The translations under genes and the position numbers were made by a program. Under the pieces are notes generated by a model. The model saw only the letters and a list, made by a program, of their open reading frames with translations, made no database searches and was not told where the DNA came from. From an uncultured Oscillospiraceae bacterium (GTDB lineage Bacteria > Bacillota > Clostridia > Oscillospirales > Acutalibacteraceae), in contig USDZ01000044.1 in NCBI GenBank assembly GCA_900553525.1, positions 1-11,083 on the forward strand: 11,083 nt of DNA, written 5' to 3'. Below, piece after piece: positions 1 to 4,624 of this stretch (positions are counted from its first letter, which is position 1; every line of letters begins with the position of its first letter).

Positions 1-94
1 GCTCTCCACGTGGAGAGCGCGGATAGAAATAAAATATGTTGGTTGGCTCTGTGTGCCGCTCCTCTCGCGAGGGGCGTGGGTAGAAAATATGTTG
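1..94 (+). repeat. Two tandem hairpin-plus-tail units, array cut by window start
   Basis: Two related units are visible. Unit A starts with an 18-bp palindrome (1-18) and runs through GCGGATAGAAAT to AAATATGTTG (ending 41). Unit B has a 7-bp stem with loop TCGC and one G-T pair (58-75), then GTGGGTAGAAAATATGTTG (76-94). The arm sequences differ but both fold, while the 3' tails are nearly the same, so structure seems conserved over sequence. The start-to-start distance is 57 bp. Unit B runs almost directly into a terminator-like hairpin. The array may continue left of the window. The stem plus G(C/T)GG(A/G)TAGAAA resembles the 3' end of type I-C CRISPR repeats, but spacing and shared tails do not fit a CRISPR array. 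Confidence 0.6.
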
Positions 95-96
95 CT

Positions 97-136
97 CCAG
101 AAAAGGGAGGTAGACACTAGTCTATCTCCCTCTTTC
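97..136 (+). terminator. Terminator hairpin, copy 1 of a duplicated 40-bp block
   Basis: Stem GGGAGGTAGAC (105-115) pairs with GTCTATCTCCC (120-130), 11 bp with one G-U, loop ACTA, followed by the short T-rich stretch TCTTTC. The whole block is repeated without a mismatch at 403-442. It ends the upstream hairpin array on the plus strand. The T tract is weak, so termination efficiency is uncertain. Confidence 0.6.
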
Positions 137-141
137 GTAAC

Positions 142-171
142 TTGACAATCCGTATAATCAATATATTGATT
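142..171. promoter_or_regulatory. 16-bp perfect palindrome downstream of a TTGACA box
   Basis: AATCAATATATTGATT (156-171) is a perfect 8+8 palindrome, and TTGACA lies at 142-147. At 16-18 nt spacing only a poor -10 falls inside the palindrome, so a working promoter here is doubtful. The palindrome is a candidate binding site for a dimeric regulator, or a short AT-rich cruciform, in the spacer between the two RNA modules. Confidence 0.3.
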
Positions 172-211
172 TTGACTTCCAAAACATGAATGATTTTCCT
201 ATATCTTGTGA

Positions 212-240
212 TTGCCTTTTCCAAAAATATCGAATATAAT
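212..240 (+). promoter_or_regulatory. Promoter of the predicted structured RNA
   Basis: TTGCCT (212-217, 4 of 6 to consensus), 17-nt spacer, perfect TATAAT (235-240). Predicted start is near 246-248, which places the first hairpin (244-263) at the extreme 5' end of the transcript. Confidence 0.6.
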
Positions 241-302
241 ATATATGCGGAGAAATCCGCATAGTGAAAAATAACGCTCTTGTTATTTTCACTCCTTGTT
301 GA

Positions 303-410
303 GAGGAAAGCCCGAGCCGTAAATCGGGACCGGAAAAAGCGGAAAGCCCTTGCCGTAAGTAGGGACCAGAAAAAAGCGGAAAGCCCTTGCCGTAAGTAGG
401 GACCAGAAAA
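303..410 (+). repeat. Three tandem 35-37 bp repeats with covarying stems
   Basis: Copies are 303-338, 339-375 and 376-410. All share GGAAAGCCC, a loop GCCGTAA, then GGGACC(A/G)GAAAA. Copy 1 pairs CCCGA with TCGGG; copies 2 and 3 pair CCCT with AGGG, so paired positions change together while loop and flanks stay fixed. Copies 2 and 3 are identical over their shared length apart from the A-run. The pattern suggests a selected RNA hairpin and not a neutral satellite. Confidence 0.8.
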
Positions 411-442
411 GGGAGGTAGACACTAGTCTATCTCCCTCTTTC
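403..442 (+). terminator. Terminator hairpin, copy 2 of the duplicated 40-bp block
   Basis: Identical over 40 bp to 97-136. Stem 411-421 with 426-436, loop ACTA, then TCTTTCTTT, a better T tract than in copy 1. The block overlaps the end of the third tandem repeat, which supplies its CCAGAAAA. It should end the structured RNA before the hicAB promoter. Confidence 0.75.
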
Positions 443-477
443 TTTAAAAAAAATGGTGAAGTTTTTTCATAAGTCTA

Positions 478-506
478 TTGACATACGTATAAATACGTGT
501 TATACT
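478..506 (+). promoter_or_regulatory. hicAB promoter with internal palindrome (likely HicB operator)
   Basis: TTGACA (478-483), 17-nt spacer, TATACT (501-506). The spacer holds ACGTAT-AA-ATACGT (485-498), a perfect 6+2+6 inverted repeat between -35 and -10, where a bound dimer would block RNA polymerase. HicB proteins with a C-terminal ribbon-helix-helix domain are known to repress their own operon, so HicB is the likely ligand (inference). Confidence 0.75.
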
Positions 507-525
507 ATCATCAAGAGGTGAGGAG

Positions 526-711
526 ATGAACGCTGGAGAACTTAAACGTAAGCTCAAAAAAATCGGTTGCTATAAGCACCACGAGGGCAAGCGGCACGAG
601 ATGTGGTACAGTCCTATCACAGGAAAACAGTTCCCGGTTAGTAGACATGACGGTCAAGAGATTGCGACGGGCACATTAAAATCAATCAAGGAGGACAGCG
701 GGCTTGAATAA
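526..711 (+). CDS. hicA: HicA family mRNA interferase toxin
   Basis: A 61-residue protein of the HicA family, small RNases with a dsRNA-binding-like fold that cleave mRNA when not bound by HicB. The N-terminal LKRKLKKIGC helix, a histidine at position 24 (KRHEMWY) that aligns with the family's catalytic histidine, the FPVSRHDGQEI strand and the closing GTLKSIKEDSGL match the HicA pattern. In the usual GSHH/GSHW motif the Gly-Ser is replaced by Lys-Arg here, but the histidine remains. Length is within the family range. ATG at 526 has GAGG upstream at good distance. hicB follows after 35 bp, and a 6-bp hairpin (AGCGGG/CCCGCT, 697-719) encloses the hicA stop in its loop, which could tune translation between the genes. 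Confidence 0.85.
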   Translation: MNAGELKRKLKKIGCYKHHEGKRHEMWYSPITGKQFPVSRHDGQEIATGTLKSIKEDSGLE

Positions 712-746
712 TACCCGCTCTCCTTCAACTAGAAAGGGGTATATAC

Positions 747-1142
747 ATGGCCAAATATTTGTTTCCGGCTATATTTACAAAAGAGGATAATGGACAATAC
801 TCCGTGAATTTTCCGGATATTCCGCAGTGCTACACGTGCGGGGACAACTTACAGGATGCCTATGACATGGCGCAGGATGTTCTCTGCATGAGGCTCTACG
901 ATATGGAAGAGTCTGGTGTTGGTATTCCTTCACCGTCCGTTATAAGGTCTATTTCGGTCGGAAATAATGAAACCGTCTCGCTTGTTGGATGCGACACGAT
1001 AGAATACCGACGCTTGAATGATAACAAGGCGGTAAAAAAGACTCTGACAATCCCCGCTTGGCTTAACACAATGGCCGAAAGGGAGGGTATTAATTTTTCG
1101 TCGGTATTACAGAACGCCCTCAAAAACGAGTTGCATCTATAA
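747..1142 (+). CDS. hicB: HicB family antitoxin with C-terminal DNA-binding domain
   Basis: A 131-residue two-domain antitoxin. Residues 1 to about 62 form the HicB partial RNase-H-like fold (FPAIFTKEDNGQYSVNFPDI, then the DAYDMAQDVL helix and the GIPSPS turn), which binds and blocks HicA. Residues about 94-129 (KKTLTIPAWLNTMAEREGIN followed by FSSVLQNAL) look like a ribbon-helix-helix DNA-binding domain, suited to autorepression at the palindrome in the promoter. The start at 747 has AAAGGGG about 8 nt upstream. It is co-transcribed with hicA (toxin first, antitoxin second, the usual hicAB order). The pair sits in the end of an integrated element next to a second, RNA-regulated toxin locus, in line with a role in stabilising the element or in phage defence. 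Confidence 0.87.
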   Translation: MAKYLFPAIFTKEDNGQYSVNFPDIPQCYTCGDNLQDAYDMAQDVLCMRLYDMEESGVGIPSPSVIRSISVGNNETVSLVGCDTIEYRRLNDNKAVKKTLTIPAWLNTMAEREGINFSSVLQNALKNELHL

Positions 1143-1173
1143 TGTGGCCGCCCACCCAAGTAAGGCGGACGGC

Positions 1174-1202
1174 TTGACATCCACAATATGAGCGGTTATA
1201 AT
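1174..1202 (+). promoter_or_regulatory. Full-consensus promoter of the antisense antitoxin RNA
   Basis: TTGACA (1174-1179), exactly 17 nt, TATAAT (1197-1202): a perfect sigma-A promoter, stronger than any other in the element. It begins 31 bp after hicB stops, and no protein gene follows it on this strand before a terminator at 1252-1294. A very strong promoter for a short non-coding transcript is expected of a type I antitoxin RNA. Confidence 0.85.
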
Positions 1203-1208
1203 ACAAGT

Positions 1209-1294
1209 GTAAGGTGTTACCGGTTAGACGGTTAGCCCCTCCCTAACGATTGAAGTAACCGCAGGCTTGGAGGCGTGGCGGTTACTTCTTTTTT
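1209..1294 (+). ncRNA. Predicted type I antitoxin RNA, antisense to the holin-like toxin
   Basis: About 86 nt from the predicted start to the T run. It contains a tandem CGGTTAG (1221-1235) and a hairpin GTTAG-CCCCTCC-CTAAC (1231-1247), then the terminator stem. The loop CCCCTCC can pair with the toxin mRNA's ribosome site (AGGAGGG) and with GGGAGGG in the toxin leader. It runs convergent to the toxin gene and overlaps its last codons and 3' region, so the two RNAs share at least 1252-1294 as perfect complement. This is the plan of TxpA/RatA and Fst-like type I systems. Start and end are predicted from sequence only. Confidence 0.7.
1252..1294 (+). terminator. Terminator of the antisense RNA, overlapping toxin gene end
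   Basis: GAAGTAACCGC (1252-1262) pairs perfectly with GCGGTTACTTC (1278-1288), 15-nt loop, then six T (1289-1294). The right arm lies inside the toxin's last codons and stop. On the minus strand no T run follows, so toxin mRNA may read through into the antisense gene and gain more complementarity. Confidence 0.85.
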
Positions 1295-1368
1295 ATCGCC
1301 AAAAACAGGCCGATAATGCCGATTACCACAAGGCTGTATTGGAACAAGTCCGCAAGCGTTATGTACAT
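1282..1368 (-). CDS. Small holin-like type I toxin (28 residues)
   Basis: Reads MYITLADLFQYSLVV then IGIIGLFLAIKKK: a short polar start, one membrane-spanning stretch (about residues 9-25) and a basic KKK tail. This matches my memory of the small 'putative holin-like toxin' proteins common in Firmicutes elements, single-span peptides that damage the membrane when over-made. Two ATGs are in frame; the upstream one (1374) is only 1 nt from AGGAGG, while the one at 1368 lies 7 nt from it (SD at 1376-1381), so 1368 is chosen. Its promoter is at 1470-1498 and the leader is about 95 nt. An antisense RNA gene converges on its 3' end. It is too short for standard gene calling, but size, charge pattern, SD and antisense partner agree. 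Confidence 0.8.
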   Translation of the reverse strand: MYITLADLFQYSLVVIGIIGLFLAIKKK

Positions 1369-1374
1369 CCGCAT

Positions 1375-1433
1375 CCCTCCTTTCCAGGAGGGAAAAAGAA
1401 AGTGTTATCCCTCCCATGGTGAGAGGGACTAAC
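1375..1433 (-). promoter_or_regulatory. Toxin mRNA leader: hairpins that lock the ribosome site
   Basis: On the minus strand CCCTCCT-GGAA-AGGAGGG (1392-1375) is a 7-bp stem capped by a GNRA tetraloop, and its 3' arm is the whole Shine-Dalgarno sequence of the toxin. Upstream, 1433-1404 forms a second 10-bp hairpin with one bulged base (GTTA/TAAC plus TCCCTC/GAGGGA). Hiding the SD is a known way to hold type I toxin mRNAs inactive until processed or refolded. Confidence 0.75.
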
Positions 1434-1469
1434 CGCCTATTCCGTTATCGATAGCGCCTTACAATTGAA

Positions 1470-1498
1470 ATTATAACATGATACCTTGTAGTTGTCCA
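1470..1498 (-). promoter_or_regulatory. Toxin promoter
   Basis: On the minus strand TGGACA (1498-1493), 17-nt spacer, TATAAT (1475-1470). Five of six and six of six to consensus. Predicted start is near 1463, giving a leader of about 95 nt before the toxin ATG. It fires away from the integrase gene, whose own promoter must lie in the same 60 bp or come from readthrough. Confidence 0.75.
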
Positions 1499-1525
1499 CA
1501 CTAAATAATACGAGGGGTGAGTGGT

Positions 1526-2650
1526 ATGGCGAAAGACGCTCGACGCGCGAATGGAGAGGGTAGCTTCTCGCAGTTGCCCTCTGGAAAAATACGGTATCAA
1601 GTGTATATTGACGGGAAGCGAAAATCGTTCACGGGGCGAAACGAATCCGATTGCCGAAATCAATATAAGAAGTTCTTGCGAAATCGGGATGTATTGCCAC
1701 TGGACACTAATATCACGCTAAGAGCGTGGATGCACCAGTATCTAGAGACATACAGAAAAGGGACGATGAAAGACACGTCCTATCGTACATTGGCATTGCC
1801 GCGGGACAAAATACCGAACGCCCTCGCAGGCAAGAAATTGTGCGATGTGCGTCCGGCCGAATTACAGCAATTCGTCAACGATTATGCCGCCGGAGGCGCG
1901 TCCGAATCCTATACGCAGAAAATGTGTTCCATGATCCGATCCGCGATGGAAGAAGCCGTCGAAAACGATCTCGTTGCCAAAAATCCGGCCAGGAAGCTAA
2001 AAACTCCCCATAAGCAGGAAAAGCCCCGACGTGGGTACACAGCCGAGGAAGCACGGAAAATTATCCAGTATGCCCGCGAATATGTGCCAAGTACCAATAA
2101 CGGGAAGGATTATCGTGCGGGAAAACAGATAGCCGCCGCTGTATGCGCCTTGTTGATCACCGGTATGCGTCGCGGGGAGTTGTTGGGTCTTATGTACCAC
2201 GATATCGATCGATCCGCAGGTACAATCCATATCCGTCGCGCTGTGTCCGTCGATCTATCCGGCATTCCTTACGCGGAGGAGGGAAAAGCCAAAACGGAAG
2301 GCAGCATAAGGGAGGTTCCAGCTCCTGCGTGGCTGATTGACATGATCAATGGTATAGATAAAAGGGGAATGTACCCGTTTGGGACATCCGTTGGGACGTT
2401 GATGTCTCCTCGCAATTTTAACCGGGCCTACAAATCGTTCATGGAGAAAATTGATGTGCCTTATCTATCCGTCCACTGTTGCCGTCACACTTGCGCCACG
2501 TTATTGCAATCAGCAGGGGCAGATATCCGAGTCGTACAACTCATGTTAGGCCATACTCAGATCACGACAACTGCCCGCTATACGCATCCGAGCATGGATG
2601 CTCTGCAAGACGCAAGCAACGCATACCTTGAAATTATTGCACACGCATAG
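1526..2650 (+). CDS. Tyrosine recombinase / integrase of the element
   Basis: A 374-residue phage/ICE-type tyrosine integrase. Residues 5 to about 52 (GEGSFSQLPSGKIRYQVYID) resemble the N-terminal AP2-like arm-binding domain; about 60-155 form the SAM-like core-binding domain; 170-374 are catalytic. Visible catalytic residues are R215 (TGMRRGELLGL), probable K256 (KTEGSIREVP), H317 and R320 (HCCRHT), H343 (LGHTQ) and the nucleophile Y352 (TARYTH), so the enzyme seems intact. ATG at 1526 lies 8 nt after AGGGG; an in-frame GTG at 1517 overlaps that site and is less likely. It lies 73 bp from a tRNA-Val gene, facing its 3' end, the expected layout for an integrase at its own attachment site. No excisionase gene is recognisable between it and hicB. 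Confidence 0.93.
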   Translation: MAKDARRANGEGSFSQLPSGKIRYQVYIDGKRKSFTGRNESDCRNQYKKFLRNRDVLPLDTNITLRAWMHQYLETYRKGTMKDTSYRTLALPRDKIPNALAGKKLCDVRPAELQQFVNDYAAGGASESYTQKMCSMIRSAMEEAVENDLVAKNPARKLKTPHKQEKPRRGYTAEEARKIIQYAREYVPSTNNGKDYRAGKQIAAAVCALLITGMRRGELLGLMYHDIDRSAGTIHIRRAVSVDLSGIPYAEEGKAKTEGSIREVPAPAWLIDMINGIDKRGMYPFGTSVGTLMSPRNFNRAYKSFMEKIDVPYLSVHCCRHTCATLLQSAGADIRVVQLMLGHTQITTTARYTHPSMDALQDASNAYLEIIAHA

Positions 2651-2678
2651 CACACGACCGAATTCGCAAAAAAGTAAT

Positions 2679-2717
2679 CCCCGCATGAACACCGAAAAAG
2701 TGAGTGTTCATGCGGGG
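2679..2717. terminator. Strong hairpin terminator between integrase and tRNA, probably bidirectional
   Basis: CCCCGCATGAACAC (2679-2692) pairs perfectly with GTGTTCATGCGGGG (2704-2717), 14 bp, 11-nt loop. On the minus strand it is followed by ATTACTTTTTT, a good tail for ending the tRNA transcript. On the plus strand only TTCTTT follows, weaker, for the integrase mRNA. Confidence 0.8.
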
Positions 2718-2722
2718 TTCTT

Positions 2723-2746
2723 TGGTGGACGTTAACGGACTTGAAC
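2723..2746. other. Probable attachment-site region (tRNA-Val 3' end)
   Basis: An intact integrase gene lies directly beyond the tRNA 3' end, and composition drops to the left of it. Integrases of this family often use the 3' part of a tRNA gene and rebuild it on insertion. I see no second copy of the tRNA tail in 1-2720, so the other attachment site would lie left of the window. The exact core cannot be set from one end. Confidence 0.4.
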
Positions 2747-2798
2747 CGCTGACCCTTCGCACGTCAAGCGAATGCTCTACCAGCTGAGCTAAACGTCC
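2723..2798 (-). tRNA. tRNA-Val (anticodon GAC), CCA encoded
   Basis: On the minus strand the acceptor GGACGTT (2798-2792) pairs with AACGTCC (2733-2727); discriminator A, and CCA is genome-encoded (2725-2723). The D-arm holds AGCTCAGCTGGTAGAGC, the anticodon stem TTCGC/GCGAA has loop TTGACGT giving anticodon GAC, and the T-arm carries GGTTCAAGTCC. A full cloverleaf of 76 nt. It has its own promoter at 2836-2864 and a terminator at 2679-2717. Its 3' end faces the integrase and is the likely integration target. Confidence 0.95.
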
Positions 2799-2835
2799 CT
2801 GTCTTTGAAAAATACCGCCGTGCGGAACGAGCCTT

Positions 2836-2864
2836 ATTATACAAAATCACCTCCAGCTTGTCAA
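2836..2864 (-). promoter_or_regulatory. Consensus promoter of tRNA-Val
   Basis: On the minus strand TTGACA (2864-2859), 17 nt, TATAAT (2841-2836): full consensus, as expected for a stable RNA gene. The predicted start is about 30 nt before the mature tRNA 5' end. Confidence 0.88.
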
Positions 2865-2959
2865 GGGGTTTTTCCTCGGTGTCATGGAAAAAACACAGCC
2901 GCAGAATCCCACTTATGCCGACTGATTAATAGAACGCCCACAAAAATACACCGCTCCCC

Positions 2960-3035
2960 TTGTTTTATCGGAAAAGTTTGGTATAATACTAACCATATCG
3001 GTCAAATTCGATTGCTCTTTATGTAATCGCGATAT
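2960..3035 (+). promoter_or_regulatory. asnS promoter and leader hairpin
   Basis: TTGTTT (2960-2965), 16 nt, extended -10 TGGTATAAT (TATAAT 2982-2987). The leader can fold: ATATCG (2995-3000) with CGATAT (3030-3035) and CGATT (3009-3013) with AATCG (3025-3029), with an 8-nt one-sided bulge. No T-box hallmark (AGGGTGG-type bulge, specifier loop) is seen and the leader is too short for one. Confidence 0.6.
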
Positions 3036-3066
3036 AGGGAATCCAACCGGAAAGGCATGGTCATCC

Positions 3067-4461
3067 ATGAAACGAAACGAAATCGCCTCGGTCTATGCCG
3101 ACGCCGAATCCCTCACCGGGCAGACGCTTACGGTATGCGGCTGGGTGCGCACCCTGCGTGAATCCAAATCTCTGGCGTTCATCGAACTCAACGACGGTAG
3201 CTGTCAGCGAAATCTACAGGTCGTTGCGGAACGGGATGCGCTTGAGAACTTTGAGGAGATTGTCCATCAGAACGTGGGAGCCGCGCTGTGCGTCGAAGGG
3301 GAATTGATTCTGACCCCGGAAGCCAAACAGCCCTGTGAAATACACGCCTCCGCCATTCAGATTGAAGGGGCCTCCACCGCCGATTACCCTCTGCAAAAAA
3401 AGCGCCATTCCCTTGAATTCCTGCGGACTATCGCCCATCTCCGACCGCGGACCACTACCTTTAACGCGGTTTTCCGGGTGCGGTCGGTTGCGGCTTACGC
3501 GATCCATCGTTTTTTCCAGGAACGCGGGTTTGTTTACGCCCATACCCCCCTCATCACCTCCAGCGACTGCGAGGGGGCGGGCGAGATGTTCCATGTCACG
3601 GCGCTGGACCTCGACAACCTCCCCCGGGACGAAAACGGCAAGGTGGACTATTCCCAGGATTTTTTCGGCCGGCATACCTCTCTGACAGTCTCCGGTCAGC
3701 TCGCCGGTGAATGTATGGCCATGGCTTTCGGCAAGATCTATACGTTTGGCCCCACTTTCCGGGCCGAACGATCCTATACGGCCAGACACGCGGCGGAATT
3801 CTGGATGATCGAACCGGAGATCGCCTTTGCCGACCTGAAAGATTGCATGGATCTCGCACAGGATATGATCCTATATGTGATCGCCTATTTGCTCGAGCAC
3901 TGTCCGGATGAAATGGCCTTCTTCAACAATTTCTATGATAAAGGGCTGCTCGAACGCCTGCATAAGCTGGTCCATTCCGATTTCGTCCACGTGACCTATA
4001 CCGAAGCCATCGCTCTCCTTGAACCGCACAAGGACAAATTCGAGTATCCGGTTTTCTGGGGCTGCGACCTGCAAACCGAACATGAACGCTATCTCACCGA
4101 ACAGGTCTACGGCATGCCGGTCTTTCTCACCGACTACCCCAAAGAAATCAAAGCCTTCTACATGCGGCTCAACGATGACGGAAAAACCGTCGCCGCGATG
4201 GATTTGCTGGTCCCGGGGGTCGGGGAGATCATCGGCGGCAGCCAGCGCGAGGAACGCCTCGACGTGCTCGAAGCCCGCATGGCGGAACTGCATTTGAATC
4301 CCGCGGATTATTGGTGGTATCTCGACTTGCGCCGCTATGGCGGTACCAGACATGCCGGTTTCGGCCTCGGTTTTGAAAGGCTGATCCTTTACGTCACCGG
4401 CATGTCCAACATCCGAGACGTTCTTCCTTTCCCTCGTACCACCGGTTCGGCGGATTTCTGA
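3067..4461 (+). CDS. asnS: Asparagine--tRNA ligase
   Basis: A 464-residue class IIb aminoacyl-tRNA synthetase that charges tRNA-Asn with asparagine in the cytoplasm. Residues about 20-105 are the OB-fold anticodon-binding domain (VCGWVRTLRESKSLAFIELN). The catalytic domain shows motif 1 around 149-175 (FFQERGFVYAHTPLITSSDC), motif 2 at 231-250 (FRAERSYTARHAAEFWMIEP) and motif 3 at 432-456 (GFGLGFERLILYVTGMSNIR). The closing DVLPFPRTTGSADF and the AEFWMIEPE block are typical of AsnRS, separating it from AspRS, which has longer insertions. Motif 2 reads RSYTARH where E. coli has NSNTSRH, a moderate change. Length is normal. ATG at 3067 follows GGAAAGG. It is a single-gene unit ending at a strong terminator. 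Confidence 0.96.
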   Translation: MKRNEIASVYADAESLTGQTLTVCGWVRTLRESKSLAFIELNDGSCQRNLQVVAERDALENFEEIVHQNVGAALCVEGELILTPEAKQPCEIHASAIQIEGASTADYPLQKKRHSLEFLRTIAHLRPRTTTFNAVFRVRSVAAYAIHRFFQERGFVYAHTPLITSSDCEGAGEMFHVTALDLDNLPRDENGKVDYSQDFFGRHTSLTVSGQLAGECMAMAFGKIYTFGPTFRAERSYTARHAAEFWMIEPEIAFADLKDCMDLAQDMILYVIAYLLEHCPDEMAFFNNFYDKGLLERLHKLVHSDFVHVTYTEAIALLEPHKDKFEYPVFWGCDLQTEHERYLTEQVYGMPVFLTDYPKEIKAFYMRLNDDGKTVAAMDLLVPGVGEIIGGSQREERLDVLEARMAELHLNPADYWWYLDLRRYGGTRHAGFGLGFERLILYVTGMSNIRDVLPFPRTTGSADF

Positions 4462-4499
4462 GTGTCTTCCGGATCCCGCGCATCGGCGGTTTCCGGCCT

Positions 4500-4535
4500 C
4501 ACGGCGGCGGATGGATAATCCGCCGCCGTGTTTTT
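4500..4535 (+). terminator. asnS terminator
   Basis: CACGGCGGCGGAT (4500-4512) pairs perfectly with ATCCGCCGCCGTG (4518-4530), loop GGATA, then five T (4531-4535). A second 14-bp hairpin (4524-4537 with 4544-4557) overlaps it and cannot form at the same time. Confidence 0.88.
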
Positions 4536-4624
4536 GCGTCGGTGCAAAAACACGGCGAAAAGCCTAAAAAACTGACCGAGTTGTCCACCGCCTGACGTGG
4601 GTTTCATCGGTAAAGTTGACAAAG

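Larger units (their letters stand above)
247..445 (+). ncRNA. Predicted structured RNA with three tandem hairpin repeats
   Basis: There is no credible open reading frame here, but structure is dense and ordered. First comes an 8-bp stem with a GAAA tetraloop (244-263), its outer pairs lying at or just before the predicted start. Then an 11-bp AU-rich stem with one bulged A and loop GCTCTT (264-292), then three tandem 35-37 nt repeats (303-410), and finally a terminator hairpin (411-436) with a T-rich tail. A promoter with perfect -10 sits directly upstream. Transcript length would be about 200 nt. It is a separate unit from hicAB, which has its own promoter at 478. The plan (tandem 36-nt repeats then a terminator) recalls antitoxin RNAs of type III toxin-antitoxin systems. 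No ToxN/CptN/TenpN-sized gene follows; the next gene is hicA. I do not recognise the RNA family. Confidence 0.6.

Noticed and set aside
1..94. A true type I-C CRISPR array end
   Set aside because: The two units differ strongly in stem sequence, have a 57-bp period, leave room for only about 24 bp of spacer, and share the sequence after the handle where spacers should differ. No cas gene is in the window.
247..711. A type III toxin-antitoxin pair (repeat RNA plus toxin)
   Set aside because: The repeat array and terminator fit, but the next gene is a 61-residue HicA with its own promoter and a HicB partner, not a ToxN-like protein of about 150-200 residues.
896..1186. 96-codon minus-strand frame opposite hicB
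   Set aside because: It lies opposite a well-supported hicB gene, has no ribosome site and no family resemblance.
1232..1417. 61-codon minus-strand open frame over the type I locus
   Set aside because: It is a shadow frame across the toxin gene and antisense RNA; the 28-residue frame has the good ribosome site and recognisable sequence.
2805..3026. 73-codon plus-strand frame between tRNA-Val and asnS
   Set aside because: It covers the tRNA promoter and the asnS promoter, lacks a ribosome site and shows no recognisable protein.
2994..3066. T-box leader for asnS
   Set aside because: The leader is only about 70 nt and lacks the conserved T-box sequence and specifier stem.
3214..3789. 191-codon frame opposite asnS (and similar at 3871-4353)
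   Set aside because: Long antisense frames are expected in GC-rich genes; asnS is intact and unambiguous.
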